Shown piece by piece: positions 33,607 through 44,460 of a stretch of DNA of 64,000 bases. The DNA lies in the NCBI GenBank assembly GCA_963971225.1, contig OZ020269.1:86944283-87008282 (forward strand). The letters are read 5' to 3'. Under the pieces are notes generated by a model that was given only the letters and a program-made list of their open reading frames with translations, did no database searches and had not been told where the DNA came from. Position 1 is the first letter of the stretch; each line of letters starts with the position of its first letter. Made by a program: the position numbers and the translations under genes. This DNA comes from Melieria omissa (taxonomy: Eukaryota > Arthropoda > Insecta > Diptera > Ulidiidae).

Positions 33607-34662
33607 ACACGGTGCAACACTGAAAATACACCTGACAAATTACATAGTGTAGGCTGTTTATATGGTCGAATAATGCATAAAAATATTTTTGTTATATTTT
33701 TTGTACCCTCCAAATTTTATTTATTTACAAAAAACCGTTTTTACAAACTTTCCGCGGTAATCTATGAATATCTCAGTAATTTTTTTAACGATTTTCAATA
33801 TGTAATATGTTTTGGAAAGAGCATTGTCAGACCTTTCGAATGATGTATGTCAATTCATTGTTTAAACAAATGAGTAGTAAGTTTTTATCGCATAAACCTT
33901 GAAAAAGTGATTTTTTTCTCAATTTTTTTAACTTTAACCAGTTTTTATTGCATAATGAAACAAAAAAATTAATAAAGTTAGGTAATATTCTGAAAGAAGA
34001 TTTGTTTACGAACAAATTGGTGTATTGCTTTATTGAATTGGACCAAAACTGCGGAATCTACGCTATTTTTTCGTAACTAGAAAATAAAGCCTTGAATATG
34101 TATTCGTTTGAGATTTAAATAAAAATTTAAGACGAATTCATTGTACACACTGCAATACACATGATAGGCTTTATTTTCTAGTTACGAAAAAATAGCGTAG
34201 ATTCCGCAGTTTTGGTCCAATTCAATAAAGCAATACACCAATTTGTTCGTAAATAAATCTTCTTTCAGAATATTACCTAACTTTATTAATTTTTTTGTTT
34301 CATTATACAATAAAAACTGGTTAAAGTTAAAAAAATTTAGAAAAAAATCACTTTTTCAAGGTTTATGCGATAAAAACTTACTACTCATTTGTTTAAACAA
34401 TGAATTGACATACATCATTCGAAAGGTCTGACAATGCTCTTTCCAAAATATATTACATATTGAAAATCGTTAAAAAAAATGACTGAGATATTCATAGATT
34501 ACCGTGGAAAGTTTGTAAAAACGGTTTTTTGTGAATAAATAAAATTTGGAGGGTACAACAAATATAACAAAAATATTTTTATGGATTATTCGACCACATA
34601 AACAGCCTACAGTATGTTACTTGTCAGGTGTATTTAATTTTTTTTTTTTTGTAGCACAGTGT
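33607..34662. mobile_element. fold-back (palindromic) element, 1056 bp
   Basis: Arms at 33607-34091 and 34167-34662 are near-identical inverted copies around a 75-bp spacer. The same 62-codon frame appears outward on both arms (minus at 33827-34015, plus at 34243-34431) with only two amino-acid differences, showing few mismatches. Outer ends read ACACGGTGCAACA and, inverted, ACACTGTGCTACA. A transcript through it would form a hairpin of about 490 bp. There is no transposase. The clear target duplication needed to name a superfamily was not seen. Confidence 0.92.
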
Positions 34663-34669
34663 AATCAAT

Positions 34670-36030
34670 CATTCCTCTTACTTTTGAATATCTTTAGAAC
34701 ACAATACCTGAAGTAATGACCAACATATCAGTCAAGACTTTGCTTGAAAGCAAGACTTTGCAAGAAGAATTGCTTAAAATTATAAAAGGATCCAAAGATT
34801 GTGCTTATGTGATCTATTCCTTCTATCCAAAGCATTTCAAAAATCCTGTTGTAAATAAATAAAAATTAAAAAATAAAGAAATAAATCCTGTTGCAAGAAA
34901 TAAATGGTCTTCGACTTAAAAACGATTAAGTTTTGCAACGAGTCATTTGACTACTTAAATGTTGTTCAATTTCATAGGCAATAAAAAGCTTCAAGGACCA
35001 ACATAAAATAACAAAATTTGCTAGAAATTCCAATTTCAATATGGTTTATTTGCACTTCACTTTTGAATGTATGTATAACCCTGTATATCCCTGTATATAT
35101 AATTGTTTGCAGAGTCTGTATGTGTGCGTGCGTATATTTCTCTGTTGCGTTGCATAATTATAGGCTTTACGCACATGCAAATGTGCACTTTTGTTGTTAA
35201 CGTGAACGCATAGTTTGCGTAGTTTTTTCCGGCCTCTTTTGTGTAACTGAAAAAGCCTTGACATATTTTCAGGCTTTTGTAAACAAATTTAAATTGCTAC
35301 CAAACGCATTTATTGCACATTACAAAGTTTTAACTTGCAAAAATGCCTTGAAATATTTAATTAAAAATTTGTCGAGTTTGCTTGTTGTGCTACAAAATGA
35401 GTTTTTCTCGAGCTATCAGCAACTTCTCAGTGAGGTAAGTAGTGTTGATGGAGTGGGAGTGAGTGGGAAAGGAGTATCTGAGAACGATTGGTTGCTTTTC
35501 TACTAATAGCTGATTTAAATTAAAAATACTTTGACACGTATTTTGATACTTTTATATGGAGAAGCATTCACGTTCTTGTGTTCTAAGTTTCTAAAGTTAG
35601 AAGGAAGAAATTTGAGGATGTGGTAGTTAACATAATAGTTTTCAAAGAATTTTTTCTAAAGAAAATCTCTTCGAAATTTCTAATTTAAAGGTTTAAACTT
35701 TGATTTAATTAAAATAAAATAAATAAAAAATAATAAATAATAAAATAAATAAAAAAAAATAATTAAAAATTAAAACAAAAAAAAAATATAATTAAAAAAT
35801 ATTTCTTTTAATTTTAGAGAATTTTTTTTCAATTTAAGCTAAATTTAAAAAAAAATTGTATCATATTATAAATTATTTTTTTTTAGTTGTAGAGAAACTT
35901 TTTTATATCCAAATTAAAAAAAATGTTTTGAAATATAAATTAATTGTTTTTTGTTTTAGAGAATTTGTTTGTAATTTGATACCCTTATTGATATTCCAAA
36001 TTGAGCTCAATTAAAAAGAAAAATGTTGAA
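34670..36030. other. AT-rich non-coding stretch with dispersed repeat
   Basis: About 35594-35660 (AAAGTTAGAAGGAAGAAATT, GTGGTAGTTAACATAATAG) repeats the sequence at 12965-13030. About 35700-36000 is A/T-run DNA with AATAAATAAAAAATAATAAA text. No gene. Confidence 0.5.
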
Positions 36031-37580
36031 GTATTTATGTGTTGAAAATTAAAAAATTTAAAAAAATCCTGACGTCAGAGAGAAAAAACTTAAATTTTAG
36101 TTTTACTATATTGGACTCCTTTTTTGCAAGTACATTGCAAGTATATACATACTTGTGTATATATATTTATGCATATAGATATTATATTTGTGAGTATATA
36201 TGGGTATATATACATATGTATATAAATGCATATATTTTTAACTTTTGTGCACATTTCTCTGACAATTTGCATGTCACACCTTCCCATCTCCTCTTGAAAT
36301 TGTTATCGCGAAATGAAAATGAATTAGAAAACGTGCAACTTGCAAAAGCGTCCACAAAAAAACTTTCTTCCATCCGTTTTGGCAGTTAATAATAATGTCA
36401 CTCTACCCGACACTTCATCATCGTCCTAACATTATTAAGTATGCACACAATCCCCAACAACAACTACAACGATCCCTACAACATAAACGTTGACATCATT
36501 ATCGTCGACATTATGGTCGAGGCAGCCATCATTCGCGTCATTTCGGTGGCTTGTCTACCTTTGCAAAGTGTATGCATGAAGTAGATTTTGATTTTTGTCG
36601 CACTGTCGCTGCCAGGATTCGCCCCCCGTCGCCCCGCACTTTCAACTATACTCCATTACGTCTCACTAATACCCACGCGGCAGACGGCCGTAGATTGCGA
36701 TTAGGCGGAGAAGAGGAACGCTTCAGCCAGTCATTGCCCGCATTTCCAGGCCAACACCTGCCGCTTTGTGCCGTCGCCGTCTCACCCTTCTTTTACTTCA
36801 ACAGCGACTGCCACGTCAGCTGCCATTGATGATAATGACGTTCGTTGTTGTTGTTGTTGTAGTTGATGAAGTTGCCACTGCACGTCTGTTGCTCGTATGT
36901 TGCATTAACACTGCCACTGTCGGTGCTGTTGGCTGCTGGCAACTTGCTTTTCATGTTGTTTTGGTTTTTTTGTAATTGTTGGCATTTTTGCGGCAGCAGC
37001 TGGAATGCCGAACAGTGGCTGCCAGCATTTAGTGTCACTTGAAACTACACTTTAATGGCGGTTTAGGGGTGCAGCGACATTGCAGGAGGAAAATTTTCTA
37101 AAAAAAAAAGCAACGAAGCTGCTTAGCGATGCGTTGTTGTTGCTTCTAATGTTGGCGCTGTTGGCGCTTTGACGCTGTCTGCAGTTTGCAGTTTGCACGC
37201 TCTGTTTGCGCTGCGAGCGCATTTCGTTAGCTCGTTGCTTGTTTGTTTGTTGTAGTTGTGTGAGTTTCGGTCTATTTTTGATTTCTCTATCTGCAATTTT
37301 AGTTTTGTCTTTGTAGTTGTCTAGACCATCAAATAGGGGAGGGAAACGCAGGGTACACGGATAGTTATGGGGTTACGGGTTATTGTTGTTGTATTATATG
37401 GAATTTCTGCCGAAAGAGGTGTAAGTAACACACACACAGACACATATGCAGTGGTTTGTATATGATTTGATGTAGTTTGACGCTTGTAGGATAGGTGAGG
37501 GTTAGGGGAAACTGGTATTTAGATGTTACTGTGGGCTCATTGGGCCATTGAGAAGTCGAAACAAAACTTATGCTCTATAA
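36031..37580. other. non-coding island with TATA/CATA and GTT repeats
   Basis: Tandem TATATACATATGTATA-type text at 36140-36235, GTTGTTGTTGTTGTTGTAG at about 36844-36862 and CACACACACAGACAC at about 37428. About 36590-36830 is unusually GC-rich for this window and holds a 92-codon frame without recognisable domain; a stop-free stretch is expected more often in such GC-rich DNA. Confidence 0.45.
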
Positions 37581-37598
37581 GTCACTTTTCACATCAGT

Positions 37599-37800
37599 CT
37601 TTTTATATGGTCCAGAGTTCTGAACGTTGTCAACCACCGACTAAAGTGCTTTGAGTTCGTCGAGAGAAAGATACTTTGTAAGATCTTCGGTGCTCTTAAT
37701 GTGAGAGATGAGTACCGTATTTAATGGTACAGAAAACTATAAAATATAGTGGGTCATGAACATAGTCAAACGTATAAAAATCCAATATGCTATAGTACAG
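37599..37800 (+). pseudogene. LINE reverse transcriptase 3' fragment
   Basis: One frame reads RLKCFEFVERKILCKIFGAL then NVRDEYRI and a stop, followed in another frame by IVKRIKIQ. This matches the pattern FERKILRKIFGP..VRDEYRIRYN...IVxRIKxQRLRWLGHV found at the C-terminal end of reverse transcriptases of endonuclease-type non-LTR retrotransposons. The rest is lost. Confidence 0.75.
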
Positions 37801-38289
37801 TCAAAGGACTCTTCCGAAGCATCTTTCAAACATCCACATAACTTTTGTAGGTGGTGCCTAGTGTCCACGTTTCTGTATCATCCAAGGACGAAGATAATAA
37901 GTAAGTCTATCTATTGTAGAGCTTGAGCTTCATTTCTCGACAGGGCTCAAGATAGACTGAACTACTCAATTGCCTACTAATAGAAATATACTAAATCCTT
38001 CACTGTTTTTTTTCAGTAGCAGCTGCCAACAGCATCGTTTTGTCTAAGAAGCGAAGACTCTTTGTTGACAGAAGGTACCTTTTCTGTTCTCATTCATTGC
38101 TAGTCTCACTTTGTTGGCATAATTTTCCTGGAGTAGGCCGAAAATAATGTTGAGAAGAACCATGTAAATATCTGTGTGCCATATTAAATGTACAATATCA
38201 ATGGATATGAGGGGAGCCGAGAAAGTGAATCCTAGAAGGTCTAATTCCAAGCACTCAGGCTAGGCAGCCTATTGTTCTTAAGGCTCAAG
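37801..38289. other. non-coding stretch between LINE fragments
   Basis: Probably further decayed retrotransposon, given LINE text on both sides, but I could not read a domain in any frame. No host gene. Confidence 0.4.
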
Positions 38290-38690
38290 CAGAAAAGGGT
38301 GATAAGGGAAAGTGAGGTGGGCTTACAAGAGAGAAAGAAAGAAAATGGTAGGAAAGGATAGTGATTCCTTAGTGAATCTCAGGAGACCGCTTAGGGTAAG
38401 AAAATTTACCTCTTTCATCCTCATAACATTTGAATCCAAAATACGCAATCTCGTTCTTGCGAAGGCGGGACATGCACAGAGAAAGTGCTCTGTGCTGTTT
38501 ATCCCCTTTAGATAAGATGAGCAAGTTCAATCGATGATGTCCATATGTTGGCCCCATGGATTGTGTCCTGTGATTAGTCCGATCATCCGATGAAGATATT
38601 TTCTTCCAAAACTTAGAAGGAATGCCGCTGCCTTCTGTTCTGGCTTAACATAAAACACTTGGCAGTCCTACAGCTTCCCAAACTAGACCA
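38290..38690 (-). pseudogene. LINE C-terminal fragment, antisense
   Basis: On the minus strand from about 38600 the frame reads YLHRMIGLITGHNPWGQHM, a stop, then CSSYLKGINSTEHFLCACPA, FARTRLRILDSN and LTLSGLLRFTKES. These are the ITGHxxxG motif and the zinc knuckle with EHFLCxCPA and the typical downstream LLRF text of RNase H LINEs. Stops and loss of the 5' part make it a pseudogene. It lies opposite in orientation to the other LINE tails with this domain. Confidence 0.85.
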
Positions 38691-38809
38691 ACGATACCTA
38701 TGCAAGCTGTACACATAAGTAGGGTTTGATTCAGTCCATAGAGTTTGACAGGTGATCAAGGAGATTTTGTATTTTAATATGCTTACTTTTCAATACAATT
38801 CTATATAAA

Positions 38810-39133
38810 CTTTCAAGGTCATAAAGGCTTAAAATTTTCAAAGGACCTTTTTCATATGCGTTTTTTTACAAATAGATAAAAAATAAATTTTATTTAAACT
38901 TTTGAGCCTTTCCTCATTTATTTAATATTATTAAATTTTAATTATTTTAATTATTAATTATTTATTTTTTTTTTATTTTTTATCCCCTTCGAAATTTTGA
39001 AGGCATTTTAAAAGAACAAAGGATGTAGAAATGAAAAACTGAGTACGCAGTATTACTCTGTTTGGTCTCTAGTTTCATGCTCACGTGGACTTTTTCCGGT
39101 GTGAACAATTTTTTTAGTTTTGTTGCACGGTGT
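38810..39133. repeat. dispersed repeat, copy 2 (ends CACGGTGT)
   Basis: Aligned with 1-306: both have CTTAAAATTTTCAAAGGACC-like text, ACAAATAGATAAAA, GAGTACGCAGTATTACT and the ending TTTTTCCGGTGTGAA to GCACGGTGTAATA. An insertion/deletion difference in the middle (about 38920-39000) is AT-rich. No coding capacity. Confidence 0.72.
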
Positions 39134-39389
39134 AATAAGTGTAAGGACAGTAAAGTGCGTAGTTGTAAATAAAGTCATTGTTGTTCGTTAATTGCGTTTA
39201 AGAATTGAAGTGTGTTTTATTTCGAAGCACAATCCAGAAAGACAAACAAGCCGTCAGAACTAAATTTTCGTAACAATACCATTGTTTGCGCTTCAGGAGT
39301 GTGGTATTTTAGTACCATGACACTTTTGTATAAAATACTGCTAGAGTCGTTTGGCTCTAAGGAACGAATGATCTTCCTAGCTTATGGTA

Positions 39390-40625
39390 AAAAAGTTGCC
39401 TGAAATCTCGTTGAAGGTTGGAAGAGTTGCACAGATGGAATTCATTTTGTGTGAAGCTTCGTTGAATGTTGAAAAGGTCACCTAAACGGGAATCATTTTG
39501 TCAGAATTTTTGTTTAAAGTTCAAAAAGTCGTACACAATCTCGTTGAATGTTGGATAAGTTGTTCGAAGGGGATTCACCCTGTCTGAAGCCTCGTAAAGC
39601 ATAAAAGGGAATCAAAGTTTTTGAAATCCTGTTTTAAATTCAAAAAGCCACAGAAAAGAGAATCACTTAAAACTGCGTTGGTGATCCAACGGAATGTTAC
39701 AAAAGTCATTAGAAGAGGACTCATTTTGCTTGAAGCCTCGCTGGAGCTTGAATGGGATACAAACTGTTTGAAATCTCAATGTTGGTTGATAAGATCGCCC
39801 GAAAGAGAATCACCGTGAAATCTGGTTTAAAGTGCAAAAAGTCTTCGAACAATCTCGTTGAATGTTGAATAAGTTGCTCGAAGGGGATTCACCTTGTCTG
39901 AAGTCTCATTGAAGCACGAAAGGGAATCAAACTATTTAAAATCTTAACGTTGGCTGAAAAGGTCGCGTCAAAGGAAATCATAAAACTCGAAATCTGATTT
40001 AAAATTCAAAAAGTTGCACAAAAGAAAATCACCTAACTAAAGCCGCCTTTGGTATGCAACAGAATGTTGATGAAGTCGTTCGAAGGGAACTCACCTTGTC
40101 TGAAGTGTCGATGAAGCGAGAAAGAGAAACAATTGTCTGAAATCTCGATAATGGTTGTTAAACAAGATTTCAGATAGCATGATTTCCTGTTAGGAGACTT
40201 TCTCAGTCAACGACATGATTTCTGACAGTTTAAAATCCTTTTTTGCTTCAACGAGGTTTAACGCGCGTGCGCGTCCCTTTCATTTAACTTTTTTTACAAC
40301 AAAATTTCACACAAGATGATTTTCTTTCGGGCGATCTTAAAGTTCAAAGGCGCAAAAATCTTGTTGAGTGTTGGAAAAGTTGCTCAAGACTCGATTCATT
40401 TTGTTTGAAACTTCGCTGAAGGTTGATACTTCGTTGAAACACGAGTCGTTGAACGTCGAGTCATGTTCTCTGTAATCTTGATTATAATGAAAAAAGTCAC
40501 AGGAAGTAACGTTGAATATTGAAAATCTCGCTCGAAAGAGAGTCACCATATCTGAAATTTTGATGAAAGTTGTAAAAGTCGCACGAAAGGGAAACGTCTA
40601 AAGTCGTATTTGGCATCAGTGGCTT
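39390..40625. repeat. diverged satellite-like array with a superunit of about 313 bp
   Basis: Short units of about 75-80 bp share TCTCGTTGAATGTTG, AAGTTGCTCGAAGGG, GATTCACCTTGTCTGAAG and GAAAGGGAATCAAAC. At a higher level a long block repeats with a 313-bp offset (TCGTTGAATGTTGRATAAGT at 39541 and 39854). The array decays toward both ends. Open frames here are repeat-derived. Confidence 0.85.
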
Positions 40626-40629
40626 GAAG

Positions 40630-42540
40630 AGGTTCTTTCCGATTTTGAAGGGACATCTTTAGTAAAAAATGTGCAGCAATGTTTAACTCTCCATTAACAT
40701 GAAAAAGTTTCAGCATTTCAACGTAGTTTACTGCATTTAAAGTAAAGCAAAACGTGCAATGTCGATGCGAGCATAGCTGCAATTGCATATGCAAGCAGCC
40801 AGTCGGCTGCTGAAGATGAAATTCCAATGCACGCAGCGCAAAGTATGTCAAGCTCAGTAAAGGACACAAAAGGAATGAGGAAGAATTCTCTGCGAGCTGG
40901 CAAATTGCAACGTGTGTGCATAAATGAAGGCGTCTAATACCTCACAGAGATGTTGACACACTTGTTTGCATACATATCAGGATATGTAGATGTGTGTGTG
41001 TGCAAGGAGAAATCATTGCCATGCTGTCGGCCTCATTAGCAGTGTTCTTACAAGAACAAACAGACACACTAACACACACACACTCACACACTCGCACGCA
41101 TTTCCGTTCCCCTGCGTATTGCTTTTCCCGGCCGACTGTTGCAACGACCTTCACTGTTCACTAGTTGTGCATTTTTTCTCCCACATCTCAGCAGTTCGGG
41201 CTCGTTCGTCATCTTGTCGCACGCAACGTTATCTGATTTCGTCTTTGTCTACTTCCTTTTCTTTTCTGCTTCTTCTTTTTCTTATACTGTCGCTTGCTCA
41301 ACATTTCAGCAGCATATTTCTTGCTGCACATTTTCGCTTCTCCACTGACTTTGCTTAATTCCAGCAATCATTTCCTTCTGCCGTCACCCTTTATCCTCGT
41401 CCTCACTCTGGCCGCATTGCATCGGTCGCTGTTCTGCGGGCGCGCAACGTCTGCATGTGAGATCAGCATAACTTTTTTTCTCCGCAGAAATGGGATTATT
41501 AACGTATCGCTCTGCTTCTTGCCTTGGCCCAATTTGGCAGCCGTACATGCTGGCAGTGTTGCCACAGTTTTACACAAACTTGTTATTAGTTTTTAGTTTT
41601 TACATGTGTTGCCATTGTCTTGCTTGCCTTAGATACACACACATACATATAAACTGTATGAAAGTGTGTATGTAAAAGTGTCTATGTGTGTGTGTGTGTG
41701 TGCTTGCAGCAACAGCAAAAAATTCAAGAAAACTGCAGCTAAACATGCTTCTTAAAATATGGGGTTTTGTTGTTGTTTCTGTTGCTCGGTGTTGTTTTTG
41801 TTTGTACTTTGTAGGACAATGTGCATAATAATGAAATTCCATCTTCATTTTCATTTTCCTTCCCATGCATATTCACCGCTCTTTGCCTGTTTTTTATACC
41901 CTTGACATCTTCCTTTCCTCCTGCGTTGGCTGCATTCCTGTCGGCCCCACCTGTCTCTGTCTCACCCTTTGCTGTCGTCCGTTATGCGCCTTGTGCCGCC
42001 TTGTGATTTCCCCGGCGTATGTTTTTAATGGTTGAAGTTTTGCGCTGCAATGGCAACAACAACAAAACAACAACAACGCCAAGAAGTAACAATATGAAAA
42101 GCAGCCAAGTAAATAGGAACATGAAAAAATATGGTAGCGACAAAATTGCAGGTATCAGCATGTGTGTGTGTGAGTATGTTCATGTGTTTTTGTGTGTGAG
42201 AGAGAGCTTCTTGATGTGCGCCTGCATTTCAAATTTGACTTGCTCCGACTCGAGTTGCGTTGTGGCTTTTAATTAAATTTCATATTTTTTTTGGTAAAAA
42301 TTTTTTGCGGAAAAACTTTCTTGTCAGATGTGTTTTGTGTGTGTAAGTAGTTTGAATTAACAAGAATATAACTGTTTGAGTCATGCTTGAGGTTTTTGGA
42401 CAACCAATTTAAAATATATCCTACCTTGGCAATGCGTACTTTGGGGTTCTTCTTCGCATACAATTGGAAAATACTGACCTTTGTCTGCTTCCTAAGCAGT
42501 CATTCTAATCACTTGCGGTCGACATTTGTTTTATTTTTAT
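40630..42540. other. non-coding island with CA/TG and CAA microsatellites
   Basis: TGTGTGTGTG at 40991-41001, ACACACACACTCACACACTC around 41073-41092, TGTGTGTGTGTGTG at about 41687-41703, CAACAACAAAACAACAACAAC at about 42055-42076. Several overlapping frames of 60-122 codons on both strands have no recognisable domain. No transposon recognised. Confidence 0.45.
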
Positions 42541-42546
42541 GTTAAA

Positions 42547-43335
42547 CTAGCAGGGTTGCGTGGCTTTGCACGCCAGTTTGCAGTTAGTGGGACCGATAAT
42601 CAAGTTCTTCTTAACCCTTTGTTTGTCCCATCAGATTTTTCTAAAAAAAATACATACAAACATCATCTAATTATTTTTTATTTGAACTGCTTTCACCACA
42701 TTTGAAGTCAATTGGCGCATTAAGTCGTGTTTCCCCGTACAAACCATTAACCCATTGCTAACCTCGTCAGATTTTTTTTTTAATAAATAATACGTATCCA
42801 ATTTTTTCTCATCAAGAGTACTTTCACCTAGTTTGAAGTCAAAAGGCCCATACAATTTTGTTTCTCTTGAGAAACTCTCAACGCTTCGTTGACTCTGTCA
42901 GATTTCGATTTCCGAAGAAAGAAAAACACATCTAGAATTTTTTCTCACTAAGAGCACTTTCACCAAGTTTGAAGTCAATAGACCCATTAATGTTTTTCAC
43001 AGTTTCTCCATATAAACTCTTAACCCGTCGTTGACCCGTAAAATTTTGATTTTCGAAAAAATAAAAAACACGTATCGAATTATTTCAAATTTGAAGCAAA
43101 TTCACCAAATTTAAAGTAAGACGTAAAAAATTATATTTCTTCATAGAACTTCATACAAACTTTTAACCCTTGGTTCACTCCGATAAATTTTAATTTTTGA
43201 AAAATTGAAAAAACGTGTAAAATAATTTTTGATTTCAAGAATATTCACCAAAAATCAATTTGAAATCAATAGGCTTATTTGGTATATCAAGTTTCCTCAT
43301 ACAACACCTAAGCCCATGTTTGGCCAGTAGACCCC
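42547..43335. repeat. composite repeat with a core of about 135 bp, locus 3
   Basis: It opens with GGGTTGCGTGGCTTTGCACG, matching the opening of locus 2, then TCTTAACCCTTTGTTTGTCC. Core units with TTTGAAGTCAATnGGCCCAT start at about 42704, 42835, 42972, 43108 and 43262 (spacings 131, 137, 136, 154). The closing module of loci 1 and 2 is absent; a mariner fragment follows instead. Confidence 0.72.
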
Positions 43336-43359
43336 CAAATTTCAAAAAACTTCAGTTCT

Positions 43360-43610
43360 GTGTTTTTAAATTGCAAATGTTCGTACAAAATTTTACCTGT
43401 ACATGGTTTTGGCAACCCCATGGTCTCAGTTATCTTGTTGAATTTCGATTTTCGGTCATACATAACCATACAGTGGAGTTTTTGCATGTTTTTTGCAGTA
43501 GTCAATTCAGTTGAACGCTCAGGACGTTCAGCATCCTCAGTGTTTGAACAACCATGTTTGAAGTAATTATGTATTCGACGAAGCGGCGCCCAAAGATTTC
43601 TAGGAACCAT
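43360..43610 (-). pseudogene. mariner transposase N-terminal fragment
   Basis: The minus-strand frame reads CSNTEDAERPERSTELTTAK then NMQKLHCMVMYDRKSKFNKI and LYEHLQF. It follows the mariner DNA-binding-domain pattern TEDAxRxGRPxExVTxxNxxKIHxxVxxDRKxKxxEIAExLxISxxxVxxILHEHL. The rest of the transposase is missing and the terminal repeats were not found. It differs clearly from the mariner at 5918 and the one at 51700. Confidence 0.8.
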
Positions 43611-43619
43611 TCTAGTGTT

Positions 43620-44210
43620 TTAGTACTGTTATGAAAATTAGTTCGGCGTATTTCGTTTCACTGAATTGTGCTTAAAAATAGAACATGCTAAAATCCCTTA
43701 ACCCAAATCACCGTTAGTATTATAATTATTACAGTTACAATTTTTCACTACTATTTCTACATTTGTTAGTTATTGGACTATCCACCCTACTCCTTGTCGC
43801 ACCCGAGCTTCTCAAAATCAAACTTTTAATTAAATTTCTTTATTTTATGAACATTTTTTGAAAAACTCCCCTGTGCGCTGTAGGCGGCTGCCTTTTATAC
43901 TTTTTTGCTTGAAGTGAAGCGAACATCTTAGTGTCGCCTCGATTCGTGTATGGGATTGTTCCATTGAAATTATCATGCCCCTGAAAGTATGCCATGCTCG
44001 GAGCACACTAGTCGTATAGCCACTTATGCCTCGAAATGGCTTGAAACTGTACTGACACCTAATTACTGCACTAACTTTGCTTTTTCCATTTTTTCCATAA
44101 AGCCAAAGAGATATCGTTCACGTCCCTGTCGTAAAGAACCGTTAGTTGAAAAGATATGAAATTAAAAAAAACTGATATTAAATACCTTTAATGACCTTGT
44201 GACAATTTCT
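43620..44210. other. non-coding stretch
   Basis: No gene and no repeat family recognised. Confidence 0.4.
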
Positions 44211-44215
44211 TGACT

Positions 44216-44460
44216 TGGCTTTGCCATGTCTCGCGTATGGACGATAAAGCTCTGGAAAGAGATGTGCCACGCAGTAGTTGGTGATCGACGGCGAAGAGGG
44301 AGACTGTGTCCCCGTGGAAGGATCAAGTTGAGAACGTGCTTTCATCTCTTGGTGTGACCAATTGGGGAATGTACGCGCAAAACAGAGGCGCCTGGAAATA
44401 ACCCTTGTGGCAGCCCGAAATCCAATAATTGGTTGTTATAACCAGTTAAGTAAGTAAGAA
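44216..44460 (+). pseudogene. LINE C-terminal fragment (RxRGRxxxxW type)
   Basis: One frame reads WLCHVSRMDDKALERDVPR, a stop, then WKDQVENVLSSLGVTNWGMY and AQNRGAW. A neighbouring frame supplies GDRRRRGRLCPR between them. This is the common ending W(L/I)GHVxRM...GRRxRGRPxxRWxDxVExDLxxLGVxNWxxxAQxRxxW of endonuclease-type LINEs. It ends in a short repeat AAGTAAGTAAG at 44448-44458, as LINE 3' ends often do. Confidence 0.78.

Noticed and set aside
33827..34431. Pair of identical divergent 62-codon frames, at first sight a duplicated small gene
   Set aside because: They are the two arms of one palindromic element and have no recognisable domain; conservation follows from the arms being copies.
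36551..36829. Possible 92-codon exon in GC-rich DNA
   Set aside because: No domain, and two other frames over part of it are open; the GC bias alone lowers stop frequency.
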